Under the pieces are notes generated by a model. The model did not search any database and was not told where the DNA came from. It saw only the letters and a program-made list of their open reading frames with translations. From Thermovirga sp. (lineage in GTDB: Bacteria; Synergistota; Synergistia; Synergistales; Thermovirgaceae): DNA of 34,026 nucleotides. This document shows, one piece after another, positions 15,597 to 24,942 of this stretch; within the stretch, counting starts at the first letter, position 1; every line of letters starts with the position of its first letter. The translations under genes and the position numbers were made by a program. The stretch spans positions 1 to 34,026 of the forward strand of contig NZ_JACDOB010000016.1 of the NCBI RefSeq assembly GCF_017656375.1, written 5' to 3'.

Positions 15597-16733
15597 ATGA
15601 AGAAGAGAATAGCCATATTATACGCATCAGTTGGAACAGGGCATAAAACGGCGGCAAAAGCCCTTTCTAAATGGTTTAATCTGGTATCTCCGGATATTGA
15701 AGTTTTGTGTTTAGATACCCTTTCCTTTTACTCTCCCATAGTAAGAGGCATATACACCAGGTCGTATTTGGAGCTTGTCCGGAAGATGCCCCAGCTTTGG
15801 GGATATTTTTACGACACCATGGATAACCCTTCTGCAAGAGAAGGTGTGCTTGCAACTCTTGCCGAACTAACAGAAAAAGTAAATACCTTGAAACTTTTGG
15901 ACGAACTGGAAAAATTTAATCCCCATGCCGTTTTGTTTACTCACTTTTTCGGTTCCCAAGTTGTCCTTGATAAATTTGGCAAGGAGATTCCTGTGTGTTA
16001 CGTAAATACCGATTTCCTAAGCCACGTCTTTCACCGGAACCCTGCCTTTTATGCATGGTTCGCGGCTTCAGAGGAGACAATTGAACAATACCTTGCTGAT
16101 GGGCTAAATCCAGAGCAGATATACTTGACAGGTATACCAGTTGATCCAGCCTATTCGAACCCCCCAAGGCAAGATGAAGCCCGGGCAAGATTAGGAATAG
16201 ACCCTTCCTTGCAGCACATTCTTGTTATGGGTGGAGGGATAGGTGTAGGCCCCATAGAGGAAGTCTTAGTGTCCCTATATAAGGATACAGATGCCCTGAT
16301 AACCGTAATATGCGGTAACAACGAAAAACTGCATCTTAAGCTCATGGAACAGTGGGAAAAAGTAGACAGGGTATCCATAAAAGGATTCGTCGATGGCATC
16401 ATAGATTATTATGCCTCAACTGACCTGGTATTCATGAAACCAGGAGGCCTCTCTACCTCTGAGCTGCTGTGTATGGGAAAACCTATAATTTTGACAGATC
16501 CAATCCCAGGCCAAGAGCAGCGAAATAGCGACTACCTGCTGGACAGGCAGGCAGCAAGAGCCCTGTTCGAGTACCGTAGGGCCGCCTCAAAAGCTAACTT
16601 TATACTTTCATCTCCAGAAGAGAGCAAAAGGCTCTCTGAATCAGCAAAAAAAATAGCCCGCCCCTTTGCAGGACGGGATATAGCGCTCAAAACTATAGAG
16701 ATAGCACAAAGGCACAAAGAAAAAAGTCAGTAA
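15597..16733 (+). CDS. MGDG-synthase-like glycosyltransferase (family GT28-type)
   Basis: Peripheral-membrane glycosyltransferase of 378 residues resembling monogalactosyl/glucosyl-diacylglycerol synthases (UgtP-like, MurG fold). N-terminal acceptor domain begins ILYASVGTGHKTAAKAL with the GTGH loop at residues 13-16. The C-terminal donor domain has VMGGGIGVGP, then KPGGLSTSELLCMGKPIIL near 281-300 and the PGQEQRNSDYL motif that contacts the nucleotide sugar. It probably moves a hexose onto diacylglycerol to make a glycolipid. Start ATG 15597 has AGAGGG seven bases upstream; TTG at 15579 and ATG at 15591 are poorer. It sits directly behind the DHH gene, likely as an operon. Confidence 0.85.
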   Translation: MKKRIAILYASVGTGHKTAAKALSKWFNLVSPDIEVLCLDTLSFYSPIVRGIYTRSYLELVRKMPQLWGYFYDTMDNPSAREGVLATLAELTEKVNTLKLLDELEKFNPHAVLFTHFFGSQVVLDKFGKEIPVCYVNTDFLSHVFHRNPAFYAWFAASEETIEQYLADGLNPEQIYLTGIPVDPAYSNPPRQDEARARLGIDPSLQHILVMGGGIGVGPIEEVLVSLYKDTDALITVICGNNEKLHLKLMEQWEKVDRVSIKGFVDGIIDYYASTDLVFMKPGGLSTSELLCMGKPIILTDPIPGQEQRNSDYLLDRQAARALFEYRRAASKANFILSSPEESKRLSESAKKIARPFAGRDIALKTIEIAQRHKEKSQ

Positions 16734-16756
16734 AAGTCAATAGCTACTAACACTTT

Positions 16757-18112
16757 TTATTGTTTTTTCTCCAACAGTTTCTTTACTGCGTCCCGTATCT
16801 GGCTGACCTCCTTGCCAAGATCCCCTGCAAGGTCCTTCAAGGGTGTGTCCTTATCCAGGTTTTCTGGCCATCCAGCCAGGATAAAGGCCTCCTCTCCGCG
16901 GATCTTGTAGGTTTCCTCTACCTGCCTCATGGTCATGCTCCCCCTTATTTCCTCCGGAGAAGGAGGCACGTAGGAAGTTTTTTTCGAGGTTTCCTTAGCA
17001 GATAGGGCCTCCCTGATGCGCTCTTTGAGCTCTTCATCGTTTACGCCGGGGATGTCTTTGACCCTAACATCAAGGGGGGTGGATTCATCCAAGCCCCCGA
17101 GCTGTAAAAGGTCCTTTGGGCTTACATGAAGGACCTCGGCCATTTGGGTTATGGTCATCCATCCGTACAAGGAATCTACGGCAGCAGGGCCTGAGAGGGA
17201 ATGAGAAGGAGGCGCAAAGGGCTGCCAGAGGCCTGTAATGCGACTAAAGGCTATGCCTCCAAAAAGCAAAAGAACTGCAGCTAAACCTACAAAGGCGACA
17301 GGGAGTTTCTTCTTCATCATCCTGAAAAACAGGGTATTCCCCACAGGACAGCTTTCGACACATCTGCCGCAGGCTATACATTCTGCGCTTCTTTCTACTT
17401 CGACGCTCTCAGGGTCAAGCTCCACGGGGCAAGTTCTGCTGCAGTTGTGACAATGAACGCAACTTTGCTCTACACGGGTTATTTTGGTTAAAGAGAACTT
17501 TTGAAGTATTGCCAAAAAAGCGCCCAGGGGGCATAGATACCTGCACCAGAACCTTTCTATGAAAAAGCTAGCTCCTATGACCAACAGGAAAAGCACAAGA
17601 AAACCACCAGGCTTTTCTGGAAAGTCCTTGAAGAATACAGAAAGATGCATCCACGCGACCCAAGGGTCGTAGTCTCTCCATACAAGGGTGCCCAACTTCC
17701 AAGTTCCCGCAATTATGGCCGCCAAAATCACGTATTTAAGGTATCGCAAGGGGCTATCTATGCTTGTAGGAAGTTTTCTTGGCTTTATATTCATTTTTCT
17801 GCCTAAAGAGGCACTCCACTCCCCCAATGTACCGAGGGGACAAATCCAACCACAGAAGACCCTGCCGAACACTAGAGTGATACCTACAAGGAGCAAAAGG
17901 AGAATTAAAGAGCTTGGAGCGAGCCTTCTCAGCCACACTCCTGACGTTAGAAATTGAAAAAGCCCTTCTAACCCTCCAAAGGGGCAAAAAGCATCCACCG
18001 GAGGGACACCGGAAGGACCTCCCCCTACGACCTGGTGCCTATAGCCTATCCAGGAAAGAAGGGCCAAAAAAGCTCCCTGAATGGAAAACCTCAAAAGCCT
18101 CGAATTTTTCAC
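16757..18112 (-). CDS. NapH/polyferredoxin-like 4Fe-4S membrane protein with duplicated C-terminal module
   Basis: Membrane redox protein, 451 residues, about five to six helices. It has CPFGG at Cys43 and two C-x3-CP motifs: CGWICPLG (Cys87, Cys91) and CRYLCPLG (Cys190, Cys194). Two ferredoxin 4Fe-4S motifs follow: CVHCHNCSRTCP (218-228) and CIACGRCVESCP (245-255). A helix at 271-290 returns the chain across the membrane. The C-terminus (317-370 and 391-447) contains two copies of an unknown ~55-residue module sharing G-x-MT-x-x-Q, a TPL motif and an RE/RDA helix. It may feed electrons across the membrane to a partner reductase, but none is encoded nearby. It is convergent with the glycosyltransferase gene. 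Confidence 0.85.
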   Translation of the reverse strand: MKNSRLLRFSIQGAFLALLSWIGYRHQVVGGGPSGVPPVDAFCPFGGLEGLFQFLTSGVWLRRLAPSSLILLLLLVGITLVFGRVFCGWICPLGTLGEWSASLGRKMNIKPRKLPTSIDSPLRYLKYVILAAIIAGTWKLGTLVWRDYDPWVAWMHLSVFFKDFPEKPGGFLVLFLLVIGASFFIERFWCRYLCPLGAFLAILQKFSLTKITRVEQSCVHCHNCSRTCPVELDPESVEVERSAECIACGRCVESCPVGNTLFFRMMKKKLPVAFVGLAAVLLLFGGIAFSRITGLWQPFAPPSHSLSGPAAVDSLYGWMTITQMAEVLHVSPKDLLQLGGLDESTPLDVRVKDIPGVNDEELKERIREALSAKETSKKTSYVPPSPEEIRGSMTMRQVEETYKIRGEEAFILAGWPENLDKDTPLKDLAGDLGKEVSQIRDAVKKLLEKKQ

Positions 18113-18256
18113 GGTCCACTCCCCCTGTCTTTAGATAAACAAAAAAATAAAAAGAAAAACCCCGTCTGGTAATAATTATATACGTAAATAAAAGGTCTTT
18201 CAGCAGAAACAGTGTTAAAATTGCCTTATAAATGCTGGGGAAGGAGGTGAACGAAG

Positions 18257-19414
18257 ATGAGTATATACATGAACAACGCTGCTACGTCGTGGCCAAAGCC
18301 TGAAGAGGTGCCGAAAGCCATGTACCAGTTCATGACATGTTCCGGGGCCAACCTGGCAAGAGGGTCGTCTAGCTCTAGAGATCTAGATACCCTGGATTTG
18401 GTCATGACAACCAGAGAAAAGCTGGCTGCCTTCTTTGGTGGCTACAGGGACGAGGACCCAAGGTATGTTACCTTCACATCCAACGTTACTGAGGCCTTAA
18501 ATGTGGTTTTGAAGGGCTTTTTAGGACCTTCCAGCAGAGTCGTTACCACGTCCATGGAGCACAACGCCGTAATGCGCCCCCTCAGGAGGTTGGAGTCGGA
18601 GGGAGGTGTTAAGGTTACCGTCGTGCCATGCTTTCCTGACGGGATCTTGGACTTGGAACGCTTCGAAAAAGCCCTGAAAGAAGGCCAAGACCTGGCGGTT
18701 ATGAGCCACTGCAGCAACGTCTGCGGCACCATTCAGCCAATTGAAGAGATATCTAGGCTTTGTAGGCTGTACGAAGTCCCATTGGTCCTGGATAGCGCCC
18801 AGACTGCGGGGGTATTGGACATATCTGCAAGGGAGCTGGGGCTCGCTGCCTTATGCTTTACTGGGCACAAAGGCCTCATGGGTCCCCAAGGTACAGGGGG
18901 CATAGTATGGGAGCCTTCCTTTGCGGAGGAAGTGAAGCCCTTCGTGGAGGGAGGAACTGGCAGTGTCTCTCACCTTCAAGTGCAACCAGAAAGCTTGCCT
19001 GACAAGTTCGAGGCCGGAACTCCTAACTTGCCTGGAATAGCGGGACTTCTGGCGGCCCTTGAATGGATAACCAAAACAGGATTGGAAAACATCCGAAAGA
19101 AGGAAGAAAACCTTGGAAAAACCCTTCTGGAGGCAATTTTGGACATCAAGGGCCTTACCCTCTACGGCAAAAAGACGATGCAAGGGCGTCTTGCCGTCTT
19201 CGCCGTCAACCCTCCAGGTGGAGACAACGCTACCCTGGCCCTTAGGCTTTCTGACGAGTACGGCATAGAGACTCGCCCAGGCTTACACTGCGCTCCAGTG
19301 GCACACGAAACTTTAGGAAGTTTCCCCCAGGGAGCCTTGAGGCTGAGCGTGGGATATTTCAACACGGAGGAAGAAATATCCAAGGTTATAGAGGCCCTAA
19401 AAGCTTTAGTTTGA
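18257..19414 (+). CDS. Cysteine desulfurase-like class V aminotransferase
   Basis: PLP enzyme of the NifS/SufS class, 385 residues, probably of the subgroup found singly in anaerobes. Starts MSIYMNNAATSWPKPEEV, a typical family N-terminus. Motifs: SMEHNAVMRPL, the PLP aspartate in VLDSAQTAG, the Schiff-base lysine Lys205 in TGHKGLMGPQGTGG, and a catalytic-loop Cys345 in RPGLHCAPVAHETLG. It should release sulfur (or selenium) from cysteine as a persulfide for Fe-S clusters, thiolated tRNA or selenium metabolism; no scaffold such as IscU is adjacent. Ribosome site AAGGAGGTGA six bases before ATG 18257 is near perfect. Its partner cannot be named from this window. Confidence 0.88.
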   Translation: MSIYMNNAATSWPKPEEVPKAMYQFMTCSGANLARGSSSSRDLDTLDLVMTTREKLAAFFGGYRDEDPRYVTFTSNVTEALNVVLKGFLGPSSRVVTTSMEHNAVMRPLRRLESEGGVKVTVVPCFPDGILDLERFEKALKEGQDLAVMSHCSNVCGTIQPIEEISRLCRLYEVPLVLDSAQTAGVLDISARELGLAALCFTGHKGLMGPQGTGGIVWEPSFAEEVKPFVEGGTGSVSHLQVQPESLPDKFEAGTPNLPGIAGLLAALEWITKTGLENIRKKEENLGKTLLEAILDIKGLTLYGKKTMQGRLAVFAVNPPGGDNATLALRLSDEYGIETRPGLHCAPVAHETLGSFPQGALRLSVGYFNTEEEISKVIEALKALV

Positions 19415-19442
19415 GGGCTTAATATAAGCCCCGGAGGGTGCT

Positions 19443-20249
19443 TTAAAGGCCTTGAAGCACGAACCTTTCCAGGGCCGCCGCTACTCCATCTTCGTAGTTA
19501 GGCGAGGTTACAGCATCTGCGCGGTCCTGGATTTCTTTTCTAGCGTTTCCCATGGCCACCGAGAAGCCTGCCATCCCAAAAAGGGGAAGGTCGTTCTCCG
19601 AATCCCCAATGGCCATCATTTCCTTGCTGGTAATGTTCATCTTATCCATCAAGATTTTTACTCCCTTGGCTTTGCTGACAGTAGGGTGAGCCATGTCCAC
19701 GAATAGCTGGTTGCTGACCGCAGCGTAAATTCTTTTGCCAAATCTTTCCTGGACTGCTTTACGTATGAGTATGGCTTCCTCTGGGCTTTCTGCGATAGAT
19801 AAAAGCTTGGTAGGGCTTTCATTTAAGGTAAAGAGCTTATCTTTCAGCTCTATAGGTTCCAGAAAAGTAAGGGCTCCGTATTCTAGGGCTGCCTTGTTTC
19901 TTTCGTACACGTAAAGGTTGTCTCCCACATATGATTGGATATACCACCCTTTGTCCCTGAAAAAAGCCATTAATTCTTTTGCCGTATTTGAGTCTATGGG
20001 CCTGAAGAATAATTGTTCGTTGGTCTTTGGGTTTCTTATATCTGCACCGTTTGCCGTTATGAGGGGGTCTTTCAGGTTTAGCTCCTTCGCAAAAGGCAAG
20101 ACAGAAGGGAAAAGCCTTCCGGTTGCGATAGTTACACAAACTTCCTTTTTGATGCACTCTTTTATAGCCTCTTGAGTTTTAGAAGATATAGTGTTGTCTG
20201 GCTGCAACAGCGTTCCATCAAGATCCAAAACTATTAATTTGAAAGTCAT
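19443..20249 (-). CDS. Cof-type HAD-superfamily phosphatase
   Basis: Cytosolic sugar-phosphate/nucleotide-type phosphatase, 268 residues, of the Cof (IIB cap) group. Motif I DLDGTLL (Asp9, Asp11), motif II TIATGR, motif III lysine within SKAKG (about 195) and motif IV GDSENDLPLF (215-224) are all present. The cap domain spans about 85-185. Substrate range in this family is broad (FMN, PLP, sugar phosphates). Start ATG 20249 has GGGAGG seven bases upstream. It is convergent with the cysteine desulfurase gene and divergent from threonine dehydratase by 64 bp. Confidence 0.88.
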   Translation of the reverse strand: MTFKLIVLDLDGTLLQPDNTISSKTQEAIKECIKKEVCVTIATGRLFPSVLPFAKELNLKDPLITANGADIRNPKTNEQLFFRPIDSNTAKELMAFFRDKGWYIQSYVGDNLYVYERNKAALEYGALTFLEPIELKDKLFTLNESPTKLLSIAESPEEAILIRKAVQERFGKRIYAAVSNQLFVDMAHPTVSKAKGVKILMDKMNITSKEMMAIGDSENDLPLFGMAGFSVAMGNARKEIQDRADAVTSPNYEDGVAAALERFVLQGL

Positions 20250-20313
20250 CCTTTACCCTCCCTGTTAGTGGGGTTATATTATCAAAAAAAGCTTTATATG
20301 AGGAGGTATTGGG

Positions 20314-21285
20314 ATGTTTATTAATCCATCCATGAAGGATCTGCTTCTTGCGGCAAGGTTCCTTAAAGGAAAGGTGAGGCACACACCAACGGAGCAATCT
20401 CTGCCACTATCGGAAATAGTCGGAGGCGAGGTTTACCTGAAATGGGAAAACCAGCAGCTTACGGGCTCCTTCAAGATGAGAGGTGCCTTGAACAAGATGT
20501 TCAGCTTGACCGAAGAGGAGAAGAAAAGAGGCGTTGTCACCGCTTCAAGTGGGAATCATGCCCAGGGTATAGCCATAGCAGCCTCCATGCTTAAAGTAAA
20601 GGCCACTATATGTGTTCCAGGGGTTTGTCCCGAGACAAAGAAAAAAGCCATAAAAAGGTACGGTGGCCAGTGGGTGGAGCTTGTGGTGGCAGGCCATTTC
20701 TATGACGACGCGGAAGCAAAGGCCCATAGTTTGGAGAAGGAAAAGGGGATGACTTACATTTCCTCTTTTGAGGATCCATACATAATTTGCGGAGCAGGCA
20801 CTGCAGGGCTGGAAATGATGATGGATGAGCCTGAAATAGATACCATCATAGTCCCTGCAGGCGGCGGTGGCCTCATCTCCGGGGTAGCCTTGGCAGCCAA
20901 GACCCTTCGGCCTGATGTTGAAATCTGGGGAGTTCAGTCAGTTTCTTCTCAACCTTATGTAGCATCCTGGCCAATTGGAAGGGTTGTCGAGGTGGAATAT
21001 AAGGATTCCCTGGCTGACGGCCTTACAGGTGGCATTCCCCAAAGCCTCCTGGACCTGTCTAGAATAAGAGTAAAAGGCTTCATAGCAGTGTCGGAAGAGG
21101 AAATAGCAAAAGCTATTGCATGGCTTTTTAGGGAACACCACCAGGTAGTCGAAGGCGCAGGAGCTGTAGGTGTAGCTGCCCTTCTTTCCGGCAAGATCTC
21201 TGGCTGGGGTCGGAAAACAGGCATAATAATATCAGGTGGCAACATCGACCACCTGACATTAGAGGAAATATTGAGAAAATACTAG
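20314..21285 (+). CDS. Threonine/serine dehydratase, catabolic type
   Basis: PLP fold-type II ammonia-lyase converting threonine to 2-oxobutyrate or serine to pyruvate. It has 323 residues, with no C-terminal ACT regulatory domain, so it is the short (TdcB/serine-racemase-like) form. Lys54 in GSFKMRG forms the Schiff base, SSGNHAQG (78-85) holds the carboxylate, and PAGGGGLISG (181-190) binds the PLP phosphate. Near the C-terminus is SGGNID. An amino-acid-fermenting anaerobe would use this to feed pyruvate or oxobutyrate into energy metabolism. AGGAGG lies seven bases before ATG 20314. Distinction from serine racemase cannot be made here. Confidence 0.9.
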   Translation: MFINPSMKDLLLAARFLKGKVRHTPTEQSLPLSEIVGGEVYLKWENQQLTGSFKMRGALNKMFSLTEEEKKRGVVTASSGNHAQGIAIAASMLKVKATICVPGVCPETKKKAIKRYGGQWVELVVAGHFYDDAEAKAHSLEKEKGMTYISSFEDPYIICGAGTAGLEMMMDEPEIDTIIVPAGGGGLISGVALAAKTLRPDVEIWGVQSVSSQPYVASWPIGRVVEVEYKDSLADGLTGGIPQSLLDLSRIRVKGFIAVSEEEIAKAIAWLFREHHQVVEGAGAVGVAALLSGKISGWGRKTGIIISGGNIDHLTLEEILRKY

Positions 21286-21295
21286 TTTTATGTAC

Positions 21296-24200
21296 TTAAT
21301 CGTTGGGTACAGATTGTTTAAATATTTGTTCCAGGATTTGCTGTTTTAACTGATCCCCAACGCTCTCATCGGACCCATTGGTGGGAAGATTTATGTTGAC
21401 CTTGGTTTGGTCATCTTCCACTGACGGGTCCGTATTATCTTCAGGTATTGGCTGGCTCTTAACAGGTTCGTAGACCTTTATCCCTGAAATTACGGGCTTT
21501 TCCCACGATCCGGAGACATGGAAGGTTACATCCCTGAAGTCCTGCTTCGATAGCCCTCCCACCAGGCCTCCTAAAAGCCCAGAAAGGAATTCCTGGGGGT
21601 TTTGAATATCTGAGCCCATTATCCCCTGTATTGCTCCCACGAGGGCATTAAGGGTTTGAATGTTTATGTTGCCGCTGCAGTTTAAGTCTATGCTCGAACC
21701 TGGCCCAATACTGCCATCAGCTGTAATGTATCGATATAAGGGGTCTTGGGGATAGGCTGTCATGCGGCTTCCAGGCATCAAGGTGATCGTGTTGCCAAGA
21801 ATATTAAAATGGGTATTAACAGTGTTATAGCGTATGGATGACATCCCGTGAGCGGCAGCTACGGCTTTTACAGCTTTAAAACCCGCTATTTCTCCATTTT
21901 TCGCAGATAATCGCCCGTTTCCTTTTATAGGCATGGGCTTGGTGAAAGAGCCTTCCAGGTTCAGGTTGAGGTCTCCTTTGCCGGTGATTTTCCCCTTGAG
22001 TTTCAAGCTATCTCTCACAACGCCCTCTATATCGGTGTTGGACGTAGCGATCATGGCGGACCATTTACCGGTCATTAAGTTGAAAAGCCCATCGGCTGTT
22101 AAGCTTCCTCCGTAGAAGGTTCCTTTAGCCTTATAGGCTTTCAAAAACTTTCCAGAGAAGGAAAGTGGCGCATAGAAATCTCGTACGGCCAAATTGAAAA
22201 TATTTATTTCATTGGAAGACATTTCCCCTTCCCCGGTCCACTCTCCACCGCTTCTAGACGCTTCCATGCTCACATTCACAAGCCCTTTGAGGTTCATGGA
22301 GCGAGCTTTTCTCAGCTCTTTGGTGAAAAGGGAGAGGTCCAGGTTTTCTCCATTTATGGACAACGATATGTCTTTTTCTTTCCCCTTCACTATGGGGAAA
22401 GAGCCTTTCACAGATATGGTACCCTCCCCTATCTGGGCACTGCTTTGTAGTATCTTCGCTACCCCATCACTTATGGAGATGCTGCCTTCTGCTTCGCCGA
22501 AAGAATAGGATCTAATCACCAGGTCATCGCAGGAGAAATCTGCCGTAACCTCTGGGGAAGAGATGGCCCCAGTTATGCGAAATGCTGCATTTAACGTGCC
22601 CGAAAGGGGGATATCAAAAACATTGCCCATTTCAGCTAGGTTGATCTTTTGCGCTGTGCCTTCAAACTCCAGTTGTGGTTTTCCCTTGGGTTCTTTGGGC
22701 ATAACAACTCTTCCTGTGGCCCCTATTTGGCTGTCCCATAGCTTGAGTGAAACATCCTCGAATTTGATTTCTCCTGGGGAATATGTGGCTTTGCCCGTTA
22801 TTTCACCTGTTTTAACCTTGTCCAGGCTGCCTCTTTGAGCTTTGAAGGATATATCTATCTTCGAAGGGGCTTTACTTATGGACGAAAGAGGAATTGAACC
22901 CCACAAGGTAGTATCCGAAAGAGTTATGTTATATGGTCCCTTTATCGCATCTGACGAGAAACTTAAAGTTAGGGTCGGATTATTTACGTTTCCTGTTAGT
23001 TTCCACGATGTAGAGACCTCCCCCTCAAGGCCAGCTAAAGTGGCAACATTAAGAGTTTTGAATATATGCGCTAAGGAAACTTTTTTTGCTGTTCCTCTGA
23101 AGTTTAACGAAGGTTTCCCAGTCCCAAGATCTAGAGCTTCCCCGGAACCTTTTATAGGCAGGCCAGCCCACTTAGCTGAGAGGCTCTTTATACTCAATAC
23201 GCTATTGTTATATGTAAATTCAACGGAAGGTTTCTCTATTAATTGCCCCATAACCCTTATCTTGTTAGACCAGAGCTTGCCCTCTGAAGATACCTTTCCT
23301 GGCGTTCCTTTTATGCGCACAGTCCCTCCTGCCAGGCCTTCAAGCTTCATGCCGCCTATAGGAATAATCTTCCAAGCTTTGTTCAAGGCTATGGCTTTCC
23401 CCGAAAGGGTGAAGTCAAAGGAAGGCCTCTTCCCTGTCCGGATTATTCCTGAGCCTGCTACCGGAGAGTTGAGCCATTTGCCAGAAAGAGACACTAAGGA
23501 AGTATCGTTGCCTTTGAATTCCAGGTGGGCTGTAAGTTTTTCTATCGGTTGTTGCGCTATGGTCACAGATGCAGCTTCTAGCTTTACAGGTCCTAGGATT
23601 TTACCTCTTTTTATGGAAAACCCGAGATGCGCCTTTTTAATATCTCCTTTTACAAAACTCAGCCAGGAAAAGTTTTTTTGCCATAATCCGAGATCTGCAT
23701 CCAGGACATTCAGGTCGAAATAAAGCTCAGGAGGTAGAGTGCTGAAGAGCATTCCTATCTTTCCAGATACCTTTGAGCTGTTGGCCAAACCAGAAATATT
23801 TTCAAACCACAGCTTCTTTCCTCTACTCCACCAATCGGACCTAAGCCCCTCTATAGGTATACCCCAAATTTTCCCCTTATCCATGCTAAGGCTCCCTCTG
23901 ATGCCTATCTCTTGCCACGGTCCCTCAGCTTCAAAAGTGGCGGAAAATTTTCCACTGAAGCCCTTATCCTTGAGATCTGGCCATAAAGCTGAAAGAACGG
24001 AAAGGTCTACATCGGACAACCTTCCCTTACAGGTTACTTTCGGGAAGATAGCTCCAAAAACCTCAATTGAACTGCTGCCTATGGTAGTTTTAAATTTCTC
24101 GAAAGAGAATACACCCTTCTGATAGGACGCTTCACCATCAAGCTGAGCGACAACCCCTCTGTAGGCAACTTTTCCGCGGAATGTAAAAGCGTGTTCTCTG

Positions 24201-24682
24201 GAAGCCACCTTTAAAGAATCCAGAAAAAAGGAAGAGTCCTTTATGTGAACTGTACTCTTAGTAAAGGAAATGCTCCCTTCGGGTAAAGTCTCGGAAACAG
24301 CAGGAGTTTGTTTTCGAAGCAGAGACAAGAGATCATCTGCGAAAAAATCCCCGCCATTTACCGAGATGCTCCTTATTTTTGCCTCACCAAAGAGGAGTGG
24401 CAATGGGGCAAGCCTAACTACCAAACTTTGAGCCCTAGCCAAGGTGCCCCCTCCCCTATCCAGAGAGATACCCAGTACAGTATATCCACGAATAGGGTTG
24501 CCGGATATTTGTTTTAATGTTAAGTCCGCGCCCAAATGCTCTTTTGCCAGGCGCTGAGCGCTGGCTTTGGCGTAATCTACCGCCACGTTTTTCTGGGAAA
24601 GGAATAAAACCCCACCCCCAAATCCTATAAAGGCTATAGAAAGCGCTACAAAAAGGGTTTTCACATATTTTTTCATTTCCAT
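21296..24682 (-). CDS. AsmA/TamB-like large envelope protein
   Basis: A 1128-residue protein with one N-terminal membrane helix (about 8-27) and then a long beta-rich periplasmic body. The body repeats weak units such as GSISISDGVAKILQSSAQIG and GTISVKGSFPIVKG, which recall AsmA/TamB/DUF748 bridge-like lipid-transfer proteins that carry phospholipids between membranes in diderm bacteria. The closing region is Asp/Pro/Gln rich and ends SVPND. Two starts are possible, ATG 24682 (four bases after AGGAG) and ATG 24676 (ten bases after). There are no enzymatic motifs. Its presence argues for an outer membrane. Family naming is by architecture, and a specific subfamily cannot be fixed from sequence reading. 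Confidence 0.75.
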   Translation of the reverse strand: MEMKKYVKTLFVALSIAFIGFGGGVLFLSQKNVAVDYAKASAQRLAKEHLGADLTLKQISGNPIRGYTVLGISLDRGGGTLARAQSLVVRLAPLPLLFGEAKIRSISVNGGDFFADDLLSLLRKQTPAVSETLPEGSISFTKSTVHIKDSSFFLDSLKVASREHAFTFRGKVAYRGVVAQLDGEASYQKGVFSFEKFKTTIGSSSIEVFGAIFPKVTCKGRLSDVDLSVLSALWPDLKDKGFSGKFSATFEAEGPWQEIGIRGSLSMDKGKIWGIPIEGLRSDWWSRGKKLWFENISGLANSSKVSGKIGMLFSTLPPELYFDLNVLDADLGLWQKNFSWLSFVKGDIKKAHLGFSIKRGKILGPVKLEAASVTIAQQPIEKLTAHLEFKGNDTSLVSLSGKWLNSPVAGSGIIRTGKRPSFDFTLSGKAIALNKAWKIIPIGGMKLEGLAGGTVRIKGTPGKVSSEGKLWSNKIRVMGQLIEKPSVEFTYNNSVLSIKSLSAKWAGLPIKGSGEALDLGTGKPSLNFRGTAKKVSLAHIFKTLNVATLAGLEGEVSTSWKLTGNVNNPTLTLSFSSDAIKGPYNITLSDTTLWGSIPLSSISKAPSKIDISFKAQRGSLDKVKTGEITGKATYSPGEIKFEDVSLKLWDSQIGATGRVVMPKEPKGKPQLEFEGTAQKINLAEMGNVFDIPLSGTLNAAFRITGAISSPEVTADFSCDDLVIRSYSFGEAEGSISISDGVAKILQSSAQIGEGTISVKGSFPIVKGKEKDISLSINGENLDLSLFTKELRKARSMNLKGLVNVSMEASRSGGEWTGEGEMSSNEINIFNLAVRDFYAPLSFSGKFLKAYKAKGTFYGGSLTADGLFNLMTGKWSAMIATSNTDIEGVVRDSLKLKGKITGKGDLNLNLEGSFTKPMPIKGNGRLSAKNGEIAGFKAVKAVAAAHGMSSIRYNTVNTHFNILGNTITLMPGSRMTAYPQDPLYRYITADGSIGPGSSIDLNCSGNINIQTLNALVGAIQGIMGSDIQNPQEFLSGLLGGLVGGLSKQDFRDVTFHVSGSWEKPVISGIKVYEPVKSQPIPEDNTDPSVEDDQTKVNINLPTNGSDESVGDQLKQQILEQIFKQSVPND

Positions 24683-24868
24683 CTATCTCCTCACAAAACT
24701 GGCCTAATAGCCAGGAATATTTTTGACTGTAGAGTCGAATCAAAAGGGAAGATTCACACTGCCATTATTGTTTCAGAAAAGAGACCAAAGAGTATCGGGG
24801 TAATTACCTAGTTAGAGCTAAGACCTCAGAATAATTATACTACCTAACGCACAGATAGGACATGCCGA

Positions 24869-24884
24869 TGTTTCACGTGAAACA
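24869..24884. promoter_or_regulatory. parS site 1
   Basis: Perfect 16-bp palindrome TGTTTCACGTGAAACA, identical to the consensus chromosomal parS bound by ParB. Lies between the AsmA-like gene and the thermonuclease gene, about 2.9 kb from parB. Confidence 0.95.
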
Positions 24885-24897
24885 TATAACACGAAAA

Positions 24898-24913
24898 TGT
24901 TTCACGTGAAACA
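24898..24913. promoter_or_regulatory. parS site 2
   Basis: Second perfect TGTTTCACGTGAAACA, 29 bp centre to centre from site 1. The pair would act as the nucleation point for ParB spreading and SMC loading near the origin. Confidence 0.95.
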
Positions 24914-24942
24914 TTACCTCATGTGTGTGGATAAGTGGAAAC

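Noticed and set aside
16734-16775. AAAGT-ACTTT stem with T-runs between convergent genes.
   Set aside because: Very short, A+T-only pairing; transcription end is likely somewhere here but the structure is not convincing.
19413-19431. GGGCTT-AAGCCC hairpin between the cysteine desulfurase and HAD genes.
   Set aside because: No T-run on either strand, so not supportable as a terminator.
22842-23723. A 293-codon open frame on the plus strand.
   Set aside because: Fully antisense to the AsmA-like gene, without a ribosome site or recognisable protein features.
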